A stretch of DNA of 64,000 nucleotides from Chaetoderma sp. LZ-2023a (taxonomy: Eukaryota; Mollusca; Caudofoveata; Chaetodermatida; Chaetodermatidae), in contig CM067370.1 of the NCBI GenBank assembly GCA_034401795.1, positions 61,854,369 to 61,918,368 of the forward strand, given 5' to 3'. Within the stretch, counting starts at the first letter, position 1; each line of letters starts with the position of its first letter. A program made the position numbers and the translations under genes. Of the stretch, positions 22,029 through 32,917 are shown piece after piece. The notes beneath the pieces were generated by a model. It made no database searches, was not told where the DNA came from, and was given only the letters and a program-made list of their open reading frames with translations.

Positions 22029-22454
22029 TCTCCCTTCTTAAGCTTAATACTAGGCATTGATTGAATAATTAATATCTTCATGTTCAAACTAATTATTACT
22101 GTCGATACAGTGTGATTCATAAAGTGTTTCTATGTTCTGTCATAATAGTCATTTGAAATTTCAAAACTGTTTATGATTTCTCCTGTGAATGTCATTTAGG
22201 TGAATTTAACGGAAAATCAATGTTCACACGCCAAAACAATAAATGTACTCACATTATCCTTTTGGAATATGCTTTAAACGTACTCACATGTGTGGTCCTC
22301 AAATGACACATATAATCCAGTGTGTTTTGCCTATACATCCAATATGGGTAAATATGTAGATAGCACATCAAACTAACTAATACAATATAAAACTCTCACT
22401 GCTATTGCTATATATGTGATAATAATGGATATATGTGAACTGTTACTCTGTCTG
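22029..22454. other. Gypsy non-coding region next to the left LTR
   Basis: AT-rich sequence without an open frame between the left LTR and the pol C-terminal remnant, where the 3' untranslated part of the element and its polypurine tract are expected. A run of TCTCCCTTCTTAAG follows the LTR directly and is polypurine on the minus strand. Confidence 0.5.
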
Positions 22455-22700
22455 CTATTTCTGTTTACGCGATGTTGGGATACGCGTTACTGAATTTAGA
22501 ATGTAGTCTTTGAATCTCGCTGGCCGCCTGATAACACGTCCACGTGAAGACACAGTTTGTTCTGAATGTTTCTGACCAATTGGTGTAGTTGTATTTGTTG
22601 GTCCTGGTACTGATGGTTGAACTGGTGTATGTGTGGGCATATGAGGAAGGTCTACTGTTTCCTCGGGTTCATTGGTTGGTCTAAATGTTTCTGATGTCTT
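22455..22700 (-). pseudogene. Gypsy pol C-terminal tail (fossil part)
   Basis: Minus-strand remnant with SSRGRVIRRPARFKDYI, the basic R-R-P-x-R-F/Y-K-D/E-Y motif typical of the extreme C-terminus of gypsy polyproteins, preceded by a Pro/Thr-rich spacer. It is part of the broken gypsy element. Confidence 0.7.
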
Positions 22701-22704
22701 TCTA

Positions 22705-23670
22705 AGCTATTACTAAAGTGCCAGCTCTGAAATTTTTGGATCCAAATAGAAAAATTATGGTATCAGCTGATGCATCAAAAGACGGACTCGGTGCATGTAT
22801 ACTACAACATAACCAACCAGTAGCCTATGCTTCAAGGCTGTTCACAACATCCTAAAAACAATATGCACAAATAGAGAAAGAACTATTTGCCATAGTAGTC
22901 GGTTGTAATAATTCCCATCAGTATATTTATGGAGACTATGTGGACATACAAACAGATCACAAGCCATTGGAGGGATTATTCGTCAAGCCACTAGCAAATG
23001 CACCACCAAGGATTCAACGCATGATGTAGAAGCTGCAGAAATATCGGCTTAATGTTAAATATAAACGTGGCAAGGACTTGCATATAGCAGACAGACGTTA
23101 AGCCGTGCGCCTAGCCCATTGACAGAGCAAACTAGAACAGAGGAATTTGAAGTCCATGTCATTCAGAAGCTACCTGTAAGTGATAGTAAATTGGCAGAAT
23201 TTAGAGCAGAAACGGTTAAAGATGGTGTATTACAAAAACTCAAAGCTGTTGTATTGACAGGATGGCCAGAAACAAAATCACAACTTGACTTGGATTTACA
23301 TAGCTACTGGGATTTTCGCATGGAAATAAGTGAACATAATGGACTCTTATTGAAAGAAGAATGACCAATCGCAGCTCATTCATTGCAGCGTACAATGCTA
23401 GAGAAGATCCATAGCAGTCACTTAGGCATTGAAAAATGTAAGCAGCTTGCACGTGATATGTTATATTGGTCAGGTATGAACAATCAGATCGCAGATCTTG
23501 TCTCGAAATGCAGTACTTGCAACATGTACAAAAATAAACATCAGAAAGAACCAGTGATCGGACATGACATTAGTGATAGACCTTGGCAAAAAGTCGGGGT
23601 TGACTTGTTTGACTTCGAAAATGAGACATACTTAGTTCAAGGAATATTTTGTTGGAAAAAAATTGTGTAG
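22705..23670 (+). pseudogene. Gypsy RNase H and integrase N-terminal segment (fossil part)
   Basis: Plus-strand fossil pol segment. An RNase H block with SADASKDGLGACILQ, AYASRLF, IEKELFAIV and TDHKPLEGLF lies at about 22760-23000. The integrase zinc-binding region (HSSHLGIEKC... CSTCNMYKNKH, an H-H-C-C arrangement) lies at about 23400-23540 and leads into the first strand of the core (WQKVGVDLFDF). The segment belongs to the broken gypsy element and runs opposite to its gag. Confidence 0.75.
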
Positions 23671-25573
23671 CAGTAACTGCTAAACAAATTAAATAATGCA
23701 TAGCAGTTCATAGCACTTGCATAGCAAACAAACTGTTGAAACTGGTTGGTGTTCCAACGGGAAACGTTTCAAAACATGTTTACATGATCAAAAACAGCTT
23801 TTTTCGTCTACACACGCTATGAGCAAGTGAATCCGAAAACAACCGAAAAGCATAATTTGCCGATTTCGCAAAACGTTTTCCCTATGGAATGCAGGACTGG
23901 TTCCAATGTAGCAGTCATTGATACATGTACTATACCGGGAGCTAGTCAATATTTTCAAGCCGAGAGAATTCATGATTTTTATAATAATTGGCGCTTCGAT
24001 CGTGTTGTTCAAGCCACGAACAGAATAAATATGGAATGTAGTCTTTTCTAATATGGTTTCGAAATAATCTAGATGGAGATCAGTGTTAAAATGTGTAATA
24101 TAACCAGGGTTCGAAATTAGCGAAAAGTTGATGGTAGTTACTAGACGTGGCAAATCAGTAGTGCATCTAAAAATTAGTAGTCAGTAAGGCGTGTAATATG
24201 CGACACGTAGTGTGCACAAATGTGACATGAACAGATGGTTGAATACTTAATATTGGACTTCTGAGAATGTTATTGAGGATAGTGTATCAGTCTTCAGGTC
24301 TACAGTAGCCAGTATTGTCATTTGTCAGTATAACATATGTCAGATTCAGAATATGCATGTACTGTCTCTGGCCAAGGTCAGGGAGTATAGGAAACCTAAA
24401 ATAATACGTATTGGCAGATTTGGCAATTACATTGATTGGAAGCTGTTTCTGCTTAAGGCAGCAACACATCCCAGTCAAATTATTTAAAAAAAATCAATAA
24501 TGTACCTCCCATGAATACTGTGATTTCATTGACTAGGGTTAACATATATTTTGTAACTTACCAACCTGCATCACATATCTCTTTCAACTGGTAGGCTAAA
24601 CAAAGTACACATCATGCAATACAATGTAAGAAGGCTGAATAGTGTTAGTGCTTAACTGGAAGCTGTTGCGGGCTATGGCAGCTGTGAGCAACAAGTCCCC
24701 CGTAAAAACTTGCAACATAGTCAACAGATTATTAAGATGAAATTGAGTTTCTGCAGTACGATGACTTCAGTTGAGAGTTAACAATTTTTATTTAAAGATT
24801 ACTAATTGTTGTATTCTCTGGCTTAAATAGTGAATGATAAAAAGTTTTACTGTGATCAGCGTGTATCAATCGGCCCACGTGTTACTAGTTTTACCGCGAA
24901 TACTACGAATGCTATGTATAGAGATACTACTACGTCATTCATAAAATTACCGCGTAAAACATTGTCGATTTTCTTTACTGTCATTAGTTTCCTTGCGATT
25001 CATTGGCTGCTTTCTATATAGTTATATTTATTAAGCAATAATCTTGCGAGAAAGTATGCTCCCGACTTTGGAGAAGATCTTGATGACATGCCATTCTAAA
25101 TCTGTTGCTTGCGCGAATCAAGTGCGATACGCCGCCGTAGCATGGCTAACTATACTGTCGGCCTTGATTTGGGGATGCGCTAACAGGAGTTTAGCATTCG
25201 CGATGATATAACTCAATTTCCGAGACAAACATTGTCTAAATCGACCAGAATCAGCCTAGATAAACTTGTATTTTTAAAGTTGATCATAACGCTAACTAAT
25301 AATGAGGCAATGATCAATAGCCATACCCCACTATAGGAGAATTTAGATCTACAAGAGAGTGTTACGAGCAATATGTCGATGACCGTGAATACCCTGTGAT
25401 ACATATTGCGAGTTTCCGACTGGTGTCCAAACTCAAAACTGAAGTCTGTAACAGTTTATTATTATTACGGAAGAAGGAAGCTGCTAGCGCATGCGGTCAT
25501 CGCTAGCCTTTAGAATTTTGATCTATAGAGCACTTACTGAACTCGCGTCACCGGCAGTCATTTGTCCCATAGT
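23671..25573. mobile_element. Unclassified ~1.9-kb insertion in the gypsy integrase region
   Basis: Non-coding DNA between two parts of the gypsy integrase. No transposase or RT is visible. Its right end (ACTGAACTCGCGTCACCGGCAGTC... CCCATAGTGA, about 25536-25573) resembles 54472-54515 in a PHKG intron (ACTGAACTCAAGTCACCGGTGGTC... CCCATAGTGA), so it carries a dispersed repeat end. Remnants of the hairpin-MITE core (CCCAGTCAAATTATTT) occur near 24470. The left boundary is approximate. Confidence 0.45.
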
Positions 25574-25698
25574 GAAGAAAGGTATGAAGATTTTGCATGT
25601 TACGGAATACCAGCCATACTAATAAGTGATAATGGTCTGCAGTTTGACAGTTTTGAATTCAAACAATTTGCTAAAATGTATCAGTTTAAGCATATTAC
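25574..25698 (+). pseudogene. Gypsy integrase core segment, left of the DIRS element (fossil part)
   Basis: YGIPAILISDNGLQF is the integrase core block around the second catalytic Asp, followed by the EFKQFAKMYQFKHIT strand. The DIRS element begins immediately after. Confidence 0.75.
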
Positions 25699-25711
25699 TT
25701 CTACGTCGAAT

Positions 25712-25852
25712 AATACTTACCAGATGTACTATTATGATAATGTCTATTATCTAGTCTAGCTCAAAATAAACAATTAAAACTCCGCACTCTCCTGGACCTG
25801 CCCATACTGTGTCCGGGAATTACCATAGCCACAGGTACCGAGTCAATTCCCA
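25712..25852 (+). repeat. DIRS left inverted terminal repeat
   Basis: Begins AATACTTACCAGATGTAC and ends GAGTCAATTCCCA. The reverse complement of 32220-32360 matches it with three substitutions. Thirteen further bases (25699-25711) form the left outer extension that is mirrored in the internal complementary region. Confidence 0.93.
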
Positions 25853-26192
25853 TCCACGGGCAGATTCGTCTATTTTGCGCTTTTGTAAAGTCGCATGTGT
25901 AGAGTGCTCAAATTTTCAATAATTTAAGCGGTTTAGCGTTTGTTGTGGGAATACTATCGGTGGCTTCATGGAGGAACTAGGAAAATCATCACAGGGGCAG
26001 GTTGTATCAATCTAGAATTTATACATTCGTGCCATAATAACTGTTTGAAATTTCCTTAAATTGGCACATTGTTTTAAAATGATAGCCATTGTTGGAGTCG
26101 TTTCTGTACCCGTTAACTTTTAGTTTTAATTCGGGTACTCGGTTAATTTCTCTTGCGGATCGGTTCCTCTAAAGATGGATGCGTCCTTAGCC

Positions 26193-26203
26193 AAGATGGC
26201 GGC
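26193..26203 (+). promoter_or_regulatory. YY1-like site in the DIRS leader
   Basis: AAGATGGCGGC, an exact YY1 consensus, lies upstream of gag in the DIRS 5' region, followed by a CpG-rich GCGCCC. YY1 sites position transcription start in some TATA-less promoters, including human L1. Its use here is inferred. Confidence 0.4.
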
Positions 26204-26509
26204 GCCCATGAATTATGTCTTGCTTGGCTTGGCGTGTCTAGGCACTCTGTTTTCGCCGATTTTTAGCTCTCACTTCATTGTCGAGGGTGTTTGTAGCGAT
26301 CGGCGTTGTATTCTTGGTTGTTTAACGTTAGTTAACTGCTAAGTTGTGTTTTTTAATTTTCACTCAAAAAAGTTTCAAATATTTCCTGCCTAAAGGCTTG
26401 ATTATCATTAATTTAAGAGAAAGTTAATGTGTTCTAAGAAATTCTTTTACTATCAAGTCGATTGTGCATTTTGCTCATCATCATTTGTCATGTGCGGCGT
26501 TTTAATTCT

Positions 26510-28470
26510 TCTCTGTGTTCGCAGAAACCAAAGAACCAGGACACGTTGTGCCAGAAATGCAACAGGTTCATGAAGCGCAAGTACTCAGGACATCACTGTG
26601 TAGCGTGCGCGAAGTGTAAGGTGGGAGGCCCATGTGATGTGTGCGCCAAGTGGTCGTCGGCAATGGTGGCAGAGTTTGATCGGGATCGACATGCGCGTCT
26701 GGAGAGGATCGCGAGGGACAAGGCGGCAAAGCTGGACCAGGCGTCTCTGAAGGGACTGGAAGGTCGTCTGAATGACCGCATGGATTCAGCTCTGGGCGTA
26801 TGGGCGGCCCAGTTTAAAGCTATGTTTGAGGCTTTTCATTCCACGGTCCCGTCGATGCAAGCTAGTGCAGGACAACCCTTAGGTGGTCCGGCTAGTTCTG
26901 CGGAGGGTCAACACCTGCCCCTTCTCTGTCCTTGGCTCAAGAGCCGACGATAGAGGAGGAAGATCTTCTTATGGAAGATTCCGGCATGCCGGATATTTCG
27001 ATGACGGCAATGCCTAGTACTTCCCAGGGGTCTCCCTCTGGATTTGTACGGGTTTGCCAGGCGGATGGTGATATCGACGTTCCGTCGAGGTGTCGGCGGA
27101 GCCGTGTTTTTGCGGTTCCTGCCGGTATCCCGGCGGCTTTGGGTGCGGCTCCTATCGGAGTGCCGTCACCTGCCGTAAGTAAAGCGGTCGTGGTCCCGAC
27201 TCCCGTGCTGGAGCCGATGGACTGCGGAGAATCCGGTTCCGGCGATTCGTTGGACACCGGTGCCGCTGGTAGCCGAGCTATGGATGCGCTCTGTCTTGGT
27301 AGAGTGGTGTCTCATAGCTCTCAGCATGGATCGTCGGTGGCCCTCTCATCCAAGAGAGGGAGGATGAAAACGGAAGTTCTTTAATGGACGAGTCCGTTTT
27401 CTGCACCGGAGCTGAATGGGTGCAGGTCCTTGGATGGATGTCCGACCGTCTCGGGTTGGCATCTGATCTTGGATCTCAGCGCGATCCGGCGATGGAGCGG
27501 ATGTCAGAGCGAGCGGCTAGCGCTCTGTCAAGTGGCTCTTCTGCCATGCCAACACTCCCATTGGACACGCAGACTTCCGACATGCTGGAAGTTGCGGCAT
27601 ACCATCTGGTTCAGCCGGAGTATGCATTGCCCAAGGCCCCGAAGGGGATAAGGAGTAGGGTCCGTTTTCCGGAGCTGGCCTACCATCAGTATGCCCGGGT
27701 TCCACGGCTTTCCGTCGGGGAACGAGAGGCGCTGAATAGGCCGTTGGCTGGGAAGGCTAAGGGGCGGTCTCGTCCTTTGGTTTCACAGACCAATAAAGAT
27801 CCGTTCAATGAGCTGACACTCATTGAAGATGCGGCGAGGGCAGCCATGGCTGCGCTCTCGCACGGATGTACCTGCAGGGTATGCTGGCCTGCGCGGCGGA
27901 GGGTGGACAGGTGCCAGAGGCTGCTCCCGGAGCTATTCGGGACACCATGCGCCTGTCTCAAGATTGCCTGGCCAGGGTGATCACAGGGACATTGGCAGAG
28001 CAAAGGAGAATGGTTCTCGATTGTGTAGAACCAGGACCGGAGATGAGGGCTGCATTGTCTTCTGCGCCTTTCATCGGTCCAGGCTTGTTCGGCGGCTCAG
28101 CACGGCAAGCTCTCTCCAAGGTTGCGTCAATGGTTGCGGTGCAAGAAGTGGTCGGCAAGTCGTGGAAGTCGACTAAAAGGACACAGCTGCAGCAGTCCTA
28201 CCGGCAACATCGACAGGCGCAGCAGAGGCAGCGTCCAAGATCGCCCTTCTGGTCGTGATGCCCATAGGCCATCCGGATCACAAGGACCTGGCCGTTCGTC
28301 CTCATACAAGTCCTCTAATAAGAGGCCGTATGAGGATGACAAGAAGGGTGGTGGTTCGGGCCGCGGCGGCTACCGTAAGGATAGCCGTGGCGGCGGTTCC
28401 GGACCGTCGTATTACAAGAAGCAGCGGGGCGGCCGTGGAGGTCGTTTCCGGCGGAACCAGATCCGGTAAC
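26510..28470 (+). pseudogene. DIRS gag-like region (fossil part)
   Basis: GC-rich region coding a Cys/His-rich N-terminus (CQKCNRF, HHCVACAKC and CDVCAKW, candidate zinc ligands), a charged helical segment with RLNDRMDSALGVWAAQFKAMFEAF, a middle part with PEYALPKAPKG, and an Arg/Gly-rich C-terminus (GGGSGRGGYRKDSRGGG, KQRGGRGGRF) that would bind nucleic acid. Composition and position identify it as the DIRS ORF1/gag. It extends over more than one frame. Confidence 0.7.
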
Positions 28471-28599
28471 GTTTGGAACAAATGGAGTCGAGAATCTTCA
28501 CCTAAGCGATTTAGCGTCTTCTCGTGCACTCTTGACCGACAGCTGTGTGCAGATTCCTTCCATCAGAGGCAGGCTTCAACTGTTCCTAAGCCAATGGGA

Positions 28600-30430
28600 A
28601 CAGGTCGTGCGCGATTGTTTAGTCTCAATGGATAAGAAACGGCTACGATCCGGACTGGCTCATCCATCAATCATTAGTTCCGTTAACATCGACTCCAATA
28701 TGGACTCCCGTTCCAAGGGAATCAGATCGTCTAGATGCCATTTGCTCAGAAATAGAATCTCTTCGTCAGAAGAATGCGATTCATCTAGTCCGCAATCAGT
28801 CTTCTCTGGGCTTCTATTCGATGATGTTCCTCGTTCCGAAGCGTACCGGAGGATGGAGACCAATTCTCAATCTCAAACCATTGAACAAATTTATTCTTTC
28901 TCCCAAGTTTCAGATGGAGACTGTAGCAGCGGTAATGACAGGGCTGAGAAAAGGCATGTGGGCAGTGTCGATAGATCTGAAGGATGCATATTTTCATATT
29001 CCAATGTCAATTACTTTTCAGAAATACCTTCGCTTTGCATTCCAAGACAATGTTTGGGAATTCAATGCGCTTCCATTCGGCCTGACCACAGCTCCGAGGG
29101 TCTTCACCAAAGTGGTTCTCGCCATGACTTCTTTACTTCGCACGAGAAACATAGCTGTTCACACTTACATAGACGACTGGCTGCTAAAGGCGGGGAATCC
29201 AGTCACTCTGCGCAGCAATCTTCAGGTGGTCCTAGCCGTATTAAAGGATCTAGGATGGATTGTGAATCTAGAGAAATCAGAACTGACTCCATCCCAGGAG
29301 TTTGTTTATCTGGGAATATTTTTCAATCTCAGGGAAGGCGTAGCTTTTCCGGCGGAGAGCAGAGTCAAGAGCCTGATTGCAGTTTTGGAGTCGGTTTCTC
29401 TAGGAGCCTATCTGACGGCGCGCCAATTTCTCAGGATACTGGGTTTACTAGTATCTCTGGAGAAGGTGGTTCCATATGCGGCACTCAGGCGCAGGCCAAT
29501 TCAGATGTATCTAATGTCATTCTGGTCTCAGAGAACAGATCCGTTATCTCTGAGGATACCAGCAAAAAACCCATTGATATTCCACCTTCAGTGGTGGTTA
29601 TCGGAACAGAATCTCCTGCGAGGTGTTCCTCTACAACCTCCTCAACCTCAGATGTCCATCTTCACGGATGCATCGTTGACGGGTTTGGGAGCAGTATTGG
29701 ACGATCAGTCTGTCAGGGGAATGGGATCGGACCAATGCGCAGAAACATATCAATGTGCTCGAACTATTAGCGGTGGTATTGGCACTTCGAAAGTTCGAGA
29801 GTCTAATTCAAGACAAAATTGTCCTAATACGGACAGACAACTCAACAGTGGTGTCTTATTTGAACCGCCAGGGCGGGACGAGATCACCAGAGTTGTGTAT
29901 GATGATTTGGAACCTTCTGCTGTGGTGCCAAGAGAGTAATGTTGTTCTTCGGGCAGCACACATTGCAGGAAGATTGAACATCCTAGCGGATGCTCTCAGT
30001 CGAAGGACGGTTTGTCGTCCGACGGAATGGCAGCTCAACCAGTCGGTAGCGGAGGTTCTATTCAAACAATGGGGCAAGCCAAATGTCGACCTGTTTGCGA
30101 TGAATCAAAACGCAAAGATGGTCACTTACGTATCTCCGATCCCAGACCCGCTAGCTCTAGCGGTAGACGCACTGGCGATAAGTTGGAAGGGAATGTACGC
30201 GTATGCGTATCCTCCACAATTCTCATCCCAAAAGTTCTGGCAAAGATAAGAGAGGGGATGTGCCAAGTACTACTGATCGCCCCTTATTGGCCAGGCCGAT
30301 CATGGTTTACGGATCTGCTGGACCTTCTGGTCTGCAATCCAATCCCTCTTCCAGACAGAAGAGATCTAATCTCTCAGAACAAGGGTCTGTACCTTCACGA
30401 CAGACCAGAAATGTTAAAATTGACTGCATG
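28600..30430 (+). pseudogene. DIRS RT, RNase H and downstream domain (fossil part)
   Basis: The RT has FLVPKRTGGWRPILNLKPLN, SIDLKDAYFHIPM, LPFGLTTAPRVFTKV and the catalytic YIDDWLLKA. The RNase H has MSIFTDAS, INVLELLAVVLAL, RTDNSTVVSYLN and HIAGRLNILADALSR. Then comes the DIRS-typical block NVDLFAMNQN, SPIPDPLA, SWKGMYAYAYPP and LIAPYWPGRSWF, the region that DIRS literature compares to Dam-like methyltransferases. The plus-strand 412-codon Ser-rich frame across the same bases is a shadow. Confidence 0.88.
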
Positions 30431-31423
30431 GATGTTATCAAGCAGCGTGCAATTGAGGATGACTTTTCTGAGCAAGCAGCGAAGTTTGTTGCTTCAGCCA
30501 GAAGAGGTTCAACCACGAAAACAGATAATTATAGAATCAACAAATTTGCAGAGTGGTGTGAGGGAAGAGATATTAATCCCTTTTCTGCAACTGTTCAACA
30601 CGTAGCAGATTTTATCTGTCATTTATACGAAGTTGACAAACTTGTACCTTCAACCCTAGCAGCATATAAGTCTGCATTAGCTTCAGTCATTCCCAGTCTG
30701 GCCATTGAAGGAGTGGAGAATGACACCTTGAATGAAGTTATTAAAGGAATGAGCAATCTGCGACCTAGACAGCCAATTCCTATCCCAGCATGGAATCTAT
30801 CTCTTGTTCTACAGGTTTTAGGGCATGCTCCCTTTGAACCGATTAGATCTATTGACATTAAACTGTTAACTATTAAATCAGTTTTCTTGGTTGCAGCAGC
30901 GTCGGCGAGAAGGAGAAGCAAAATACATGCGCTTTCTGCCGAACAGGACCGTTTTGTCGTCACAGGTGAAGGTTTAAGACTACTTCCACGTCTTTGTTTC
31001 CTGGCAAAGAATCAGTCACTTAAATATCCAGGACAGCCGATCAATTTGCCAAGTTTAACTAGACATGACCCAAACTCTTCTGCTTGGTGTCCTGTCAGAT
31101 GTCTGAAAATGTATAGGAAACGTACTGATGAGTGGAGAGATGACCCGAAATCTCTGGTTATGTCTCAAAGCTCCTCATTTACGCGCCTCGAAAGATACTA
31201 TTTCTCGCACAAAATCGCTACAGGAAAGCAGATTGATCGTGCGAATGCCCATCAGGTCCGAGCACTAGCAGCAGCATCGGCCCTTTATAAGGGTGTCTCA
31301 TTAGAGGAGGTGATGTCTGTAGCACAATGGCATGCCGAGTCGTCATTCACTGATTTCTACCTTCGCGACATCTCCAGCGCACTTAATCCGGTAGCCGTCG
31401 CCAATTTATCGAATCTAAACTAA
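30203..31423 (+). pseudogene. DIRS tyrosine recombinase (fossil part)
   Basis: A 406-codon open stretch. The N-terminal SAM-like core-binding domain (STTKTDNYRINKFAEWCEGR, PSTLAAYKSALAS) precedes the catalytic domain with the R-H-R-H-Y pattern: Arg in ASARRRSKIHAL (about residue 236), HQVR (about 349-352), WHAESS (about 376) and nucleophile Tyr in DFYLRD (about 386). The enzyme integrates a circular DNA copy by site-specific-type recombination, which explains the missing target duplication. It ends shortly before the internal complementary region. As a unit it looks intact. Confidence 0.9.
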
Positions 31424-32033
31424 GCCACGTCCGACCACTACTTCGCACACATCACAAAGTCTTCCACTTACACTGAACAATCGCTATGCACATGACTGAG
31501 TACGACCGTGGATTGGGCCGAGCTCCTGTGATGGACAAGAAAAGATCAAGCACTCAAAATGGTGAGTGTTTACATTAATTAAGTGACTATAAATATGTTT
31601 ACTTACAGTCGAAATACCAGACTGCTTAGGTGAATAGTCTGGTACAAGAGTATACTTATCCTCTCAAACAGACATTAGACTCATTCCAATTTGAAAATCT
31701 AATCGATATACTGATGTTTTTTCAAAATCTGAAGTTGTAGTAGCTTCTTTGCACTCTACTGGACTGCCCTAGCTGAGACTTGGGGCTGACACGGGTCTGG
31801 TGGGTGTTGCATCCCCATTGACAGCCCTCTAAATTTTGTGCGGACAAAAGAGGGGGGGGAGGGAGCGTGGTCTAGACCATGGAAGTTTAGCACTCTATGA
31901 GTCAGATGGCAGAACCCAAGCGTATGCCAGGGTTCTAGTCTCTTCACAACCTTCTCTGTTGGATGGTAGATGAGTGCTGGTTCGAGCCTCACCTCCTCCC
32001 ACCGGCATTTCCTGGCTGTCGAAATCCGGAGTT

Positions 32034-32132
32034 TATCATAATAGTACATCTGGTAAGTATTATTCGAAGTAGAATCAAAAAAGCATCCGCTTTTGTTTCT
32101 ACGAGAATTCTTAATACTTACCAGATGTACTA
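32034..32132. repeat. DIRS internal complementary region
   Basis: The left half (GTACATCTGGTAAGTATTATTCGAAGTAGAA) is the reverse complement of the outer left end, and the right half (TCAAAAAAGCATCCGCTTTT... AATACTTACCAGATGTAC) is the reverse complement of the outer right end. The two meet at about 32075. In the DIRS model this region templates completion and circularisation of the ends. Confidence 0.88.
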
Positions 32133-32219
32133 TGGCCCTGTGTCAGCCGCCCCGCTGAGGTGAGGCTGAGCTGCTTTCGCTGTTTGTCAAGGCAAATATA
32201 AGACGAATATGACTGTGAT

Positions 32220-32360
32220 TGGGAATTGACTCGGTACCTGCGGCTATGGTAATTCCCGGACACAGTATGGGCAGGACCAGGAAAGTGCGGAGTTTTAATT
32301 GTTTATTTTGAGCTAGACTAGATAATAGACATTATCATAATAGTACATCTGGTAAGTATT
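32220..32360 (-). repeat. DIRS right inverted terminal repeat
   Basis: Inverted copy of 25712-25852. The outer extension to 32398 (AAGAATTCTCGTAGAAACAA... TTTTTTGA) is unique to this end and is mirrored in the internal complementary region. Confidence 0.93.
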
Positions 32361-32398
32361 AAGAATTCTCGTAGAAACAAAAGCGGATGCTTTTTTGA

Positions 32399-32917
32399 GT
32401 CATCACCTTATTATGTAAAAAGCAATGGATTTGCAGAACGTATGGTACAAACAGCGAAAAGACTTCTCAAGAAAGCAAAAGTTGATAATCATGATCCTTA
32501 CTTAGCCATGCTCGACTTAAGAAATACACCGATCAAGAATCTCGGATCACCAGCACAACTTTTAATGGGTAGGAGAACAAAGACATTATTGCCAACAAAA
32601 ACAACATTACTAACTCCTAGACTAGTAACGGTAAATCGTAAACAGGAACTGCAGAAACATAAAAATATTCAAAAACATTATTATGATCGAAATGTGAAAG
32701 CGCTTCCAGAACTTTCACAAGGAGATAGTGTGAGAATTCTATCAGACAAACAGTGGAAACCGGCAATAGTCGAGAATAAAACTAGTCAGACTACGCCACG
32801 GTCATATATTGTGGAATCGAATGGAGCGAAATACAGGAGAAATTGTGTAGACCTAAGAAAGACATCAGAAACATTCAGACCAACCAACGAACCCGAGGAA
32901 ACAGTAGACCTTCCTTT
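32399..32917 (+). pseudogene. Gypsy integrase C-terminal segment, right of the DIRS element (fossil part)
   Basis: Begins at the conserved integrase PYYVKSNGFAERMVQ block with the third catalytic Glu, then DLRNTPIKNLGSPAQLLMGRRTKTLLP, a GDSVRI beta-barrel-like piece (QGDSVRILSDKQWKPAIV, the position of the integrase C-terminal domain) and SYIVESNGAKYRRN. It is part of the broken gypsy element. Confidence 0.75.

Larger units (their letters stand above)
25699..32398 (+). mobile_element. DIRS-type tyrosine-recombinase retrotransposon, nearly whole
   Basis: A ~6.7-kb element with all the DIRS hallmarks: inverted terminal repeats (25712-25852 and 32220-32360, three differences in 141 bp by eye), short unique outer extensions at each end, and an internal complementary region (about 32034-32132) that joins reverse copies of both outer ends back to back. 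The parts in order are gag-like, RT/RNase H with the DIRS-specific downstream domain, and tyrosine recombinase, in overlapping frames as is usual for the family. It looks nearly whole with perhaps a few breaks, mainly in gag. The ~2% terminal-repeat divergence makes it young relative to the gypsy element it entered. No target-site duplication is seen, as expected for this group. Confidence 0.92.

Noticed and set aside
26937-28529. Several 60-114-codon minus-strand frames in the DIRS gag region
   Set aside because: Shadows of a GC-rich coding region; no motifs.
28532-29770. 412-codon Ser-rich frame overlapping the DIRS RT
   Set aside because: The RT motifs lie in a different frame over the same bases; this is a shadow made open by codon bias.
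27000-31000. GC-rich block as bacterial contamination or horizontal transfer
   Set aside because: The block is the coding part of a DIRS element with terminal repeats; composition differs because of the element, not a foreign contig.
31970-31995. B-box-like GGTTCGAGCC suggesting a tRNA or SINE promoter
   Set aside because: No A box at the right distance and no cloverleaf; it lies beside the DIRS internal complementary region.
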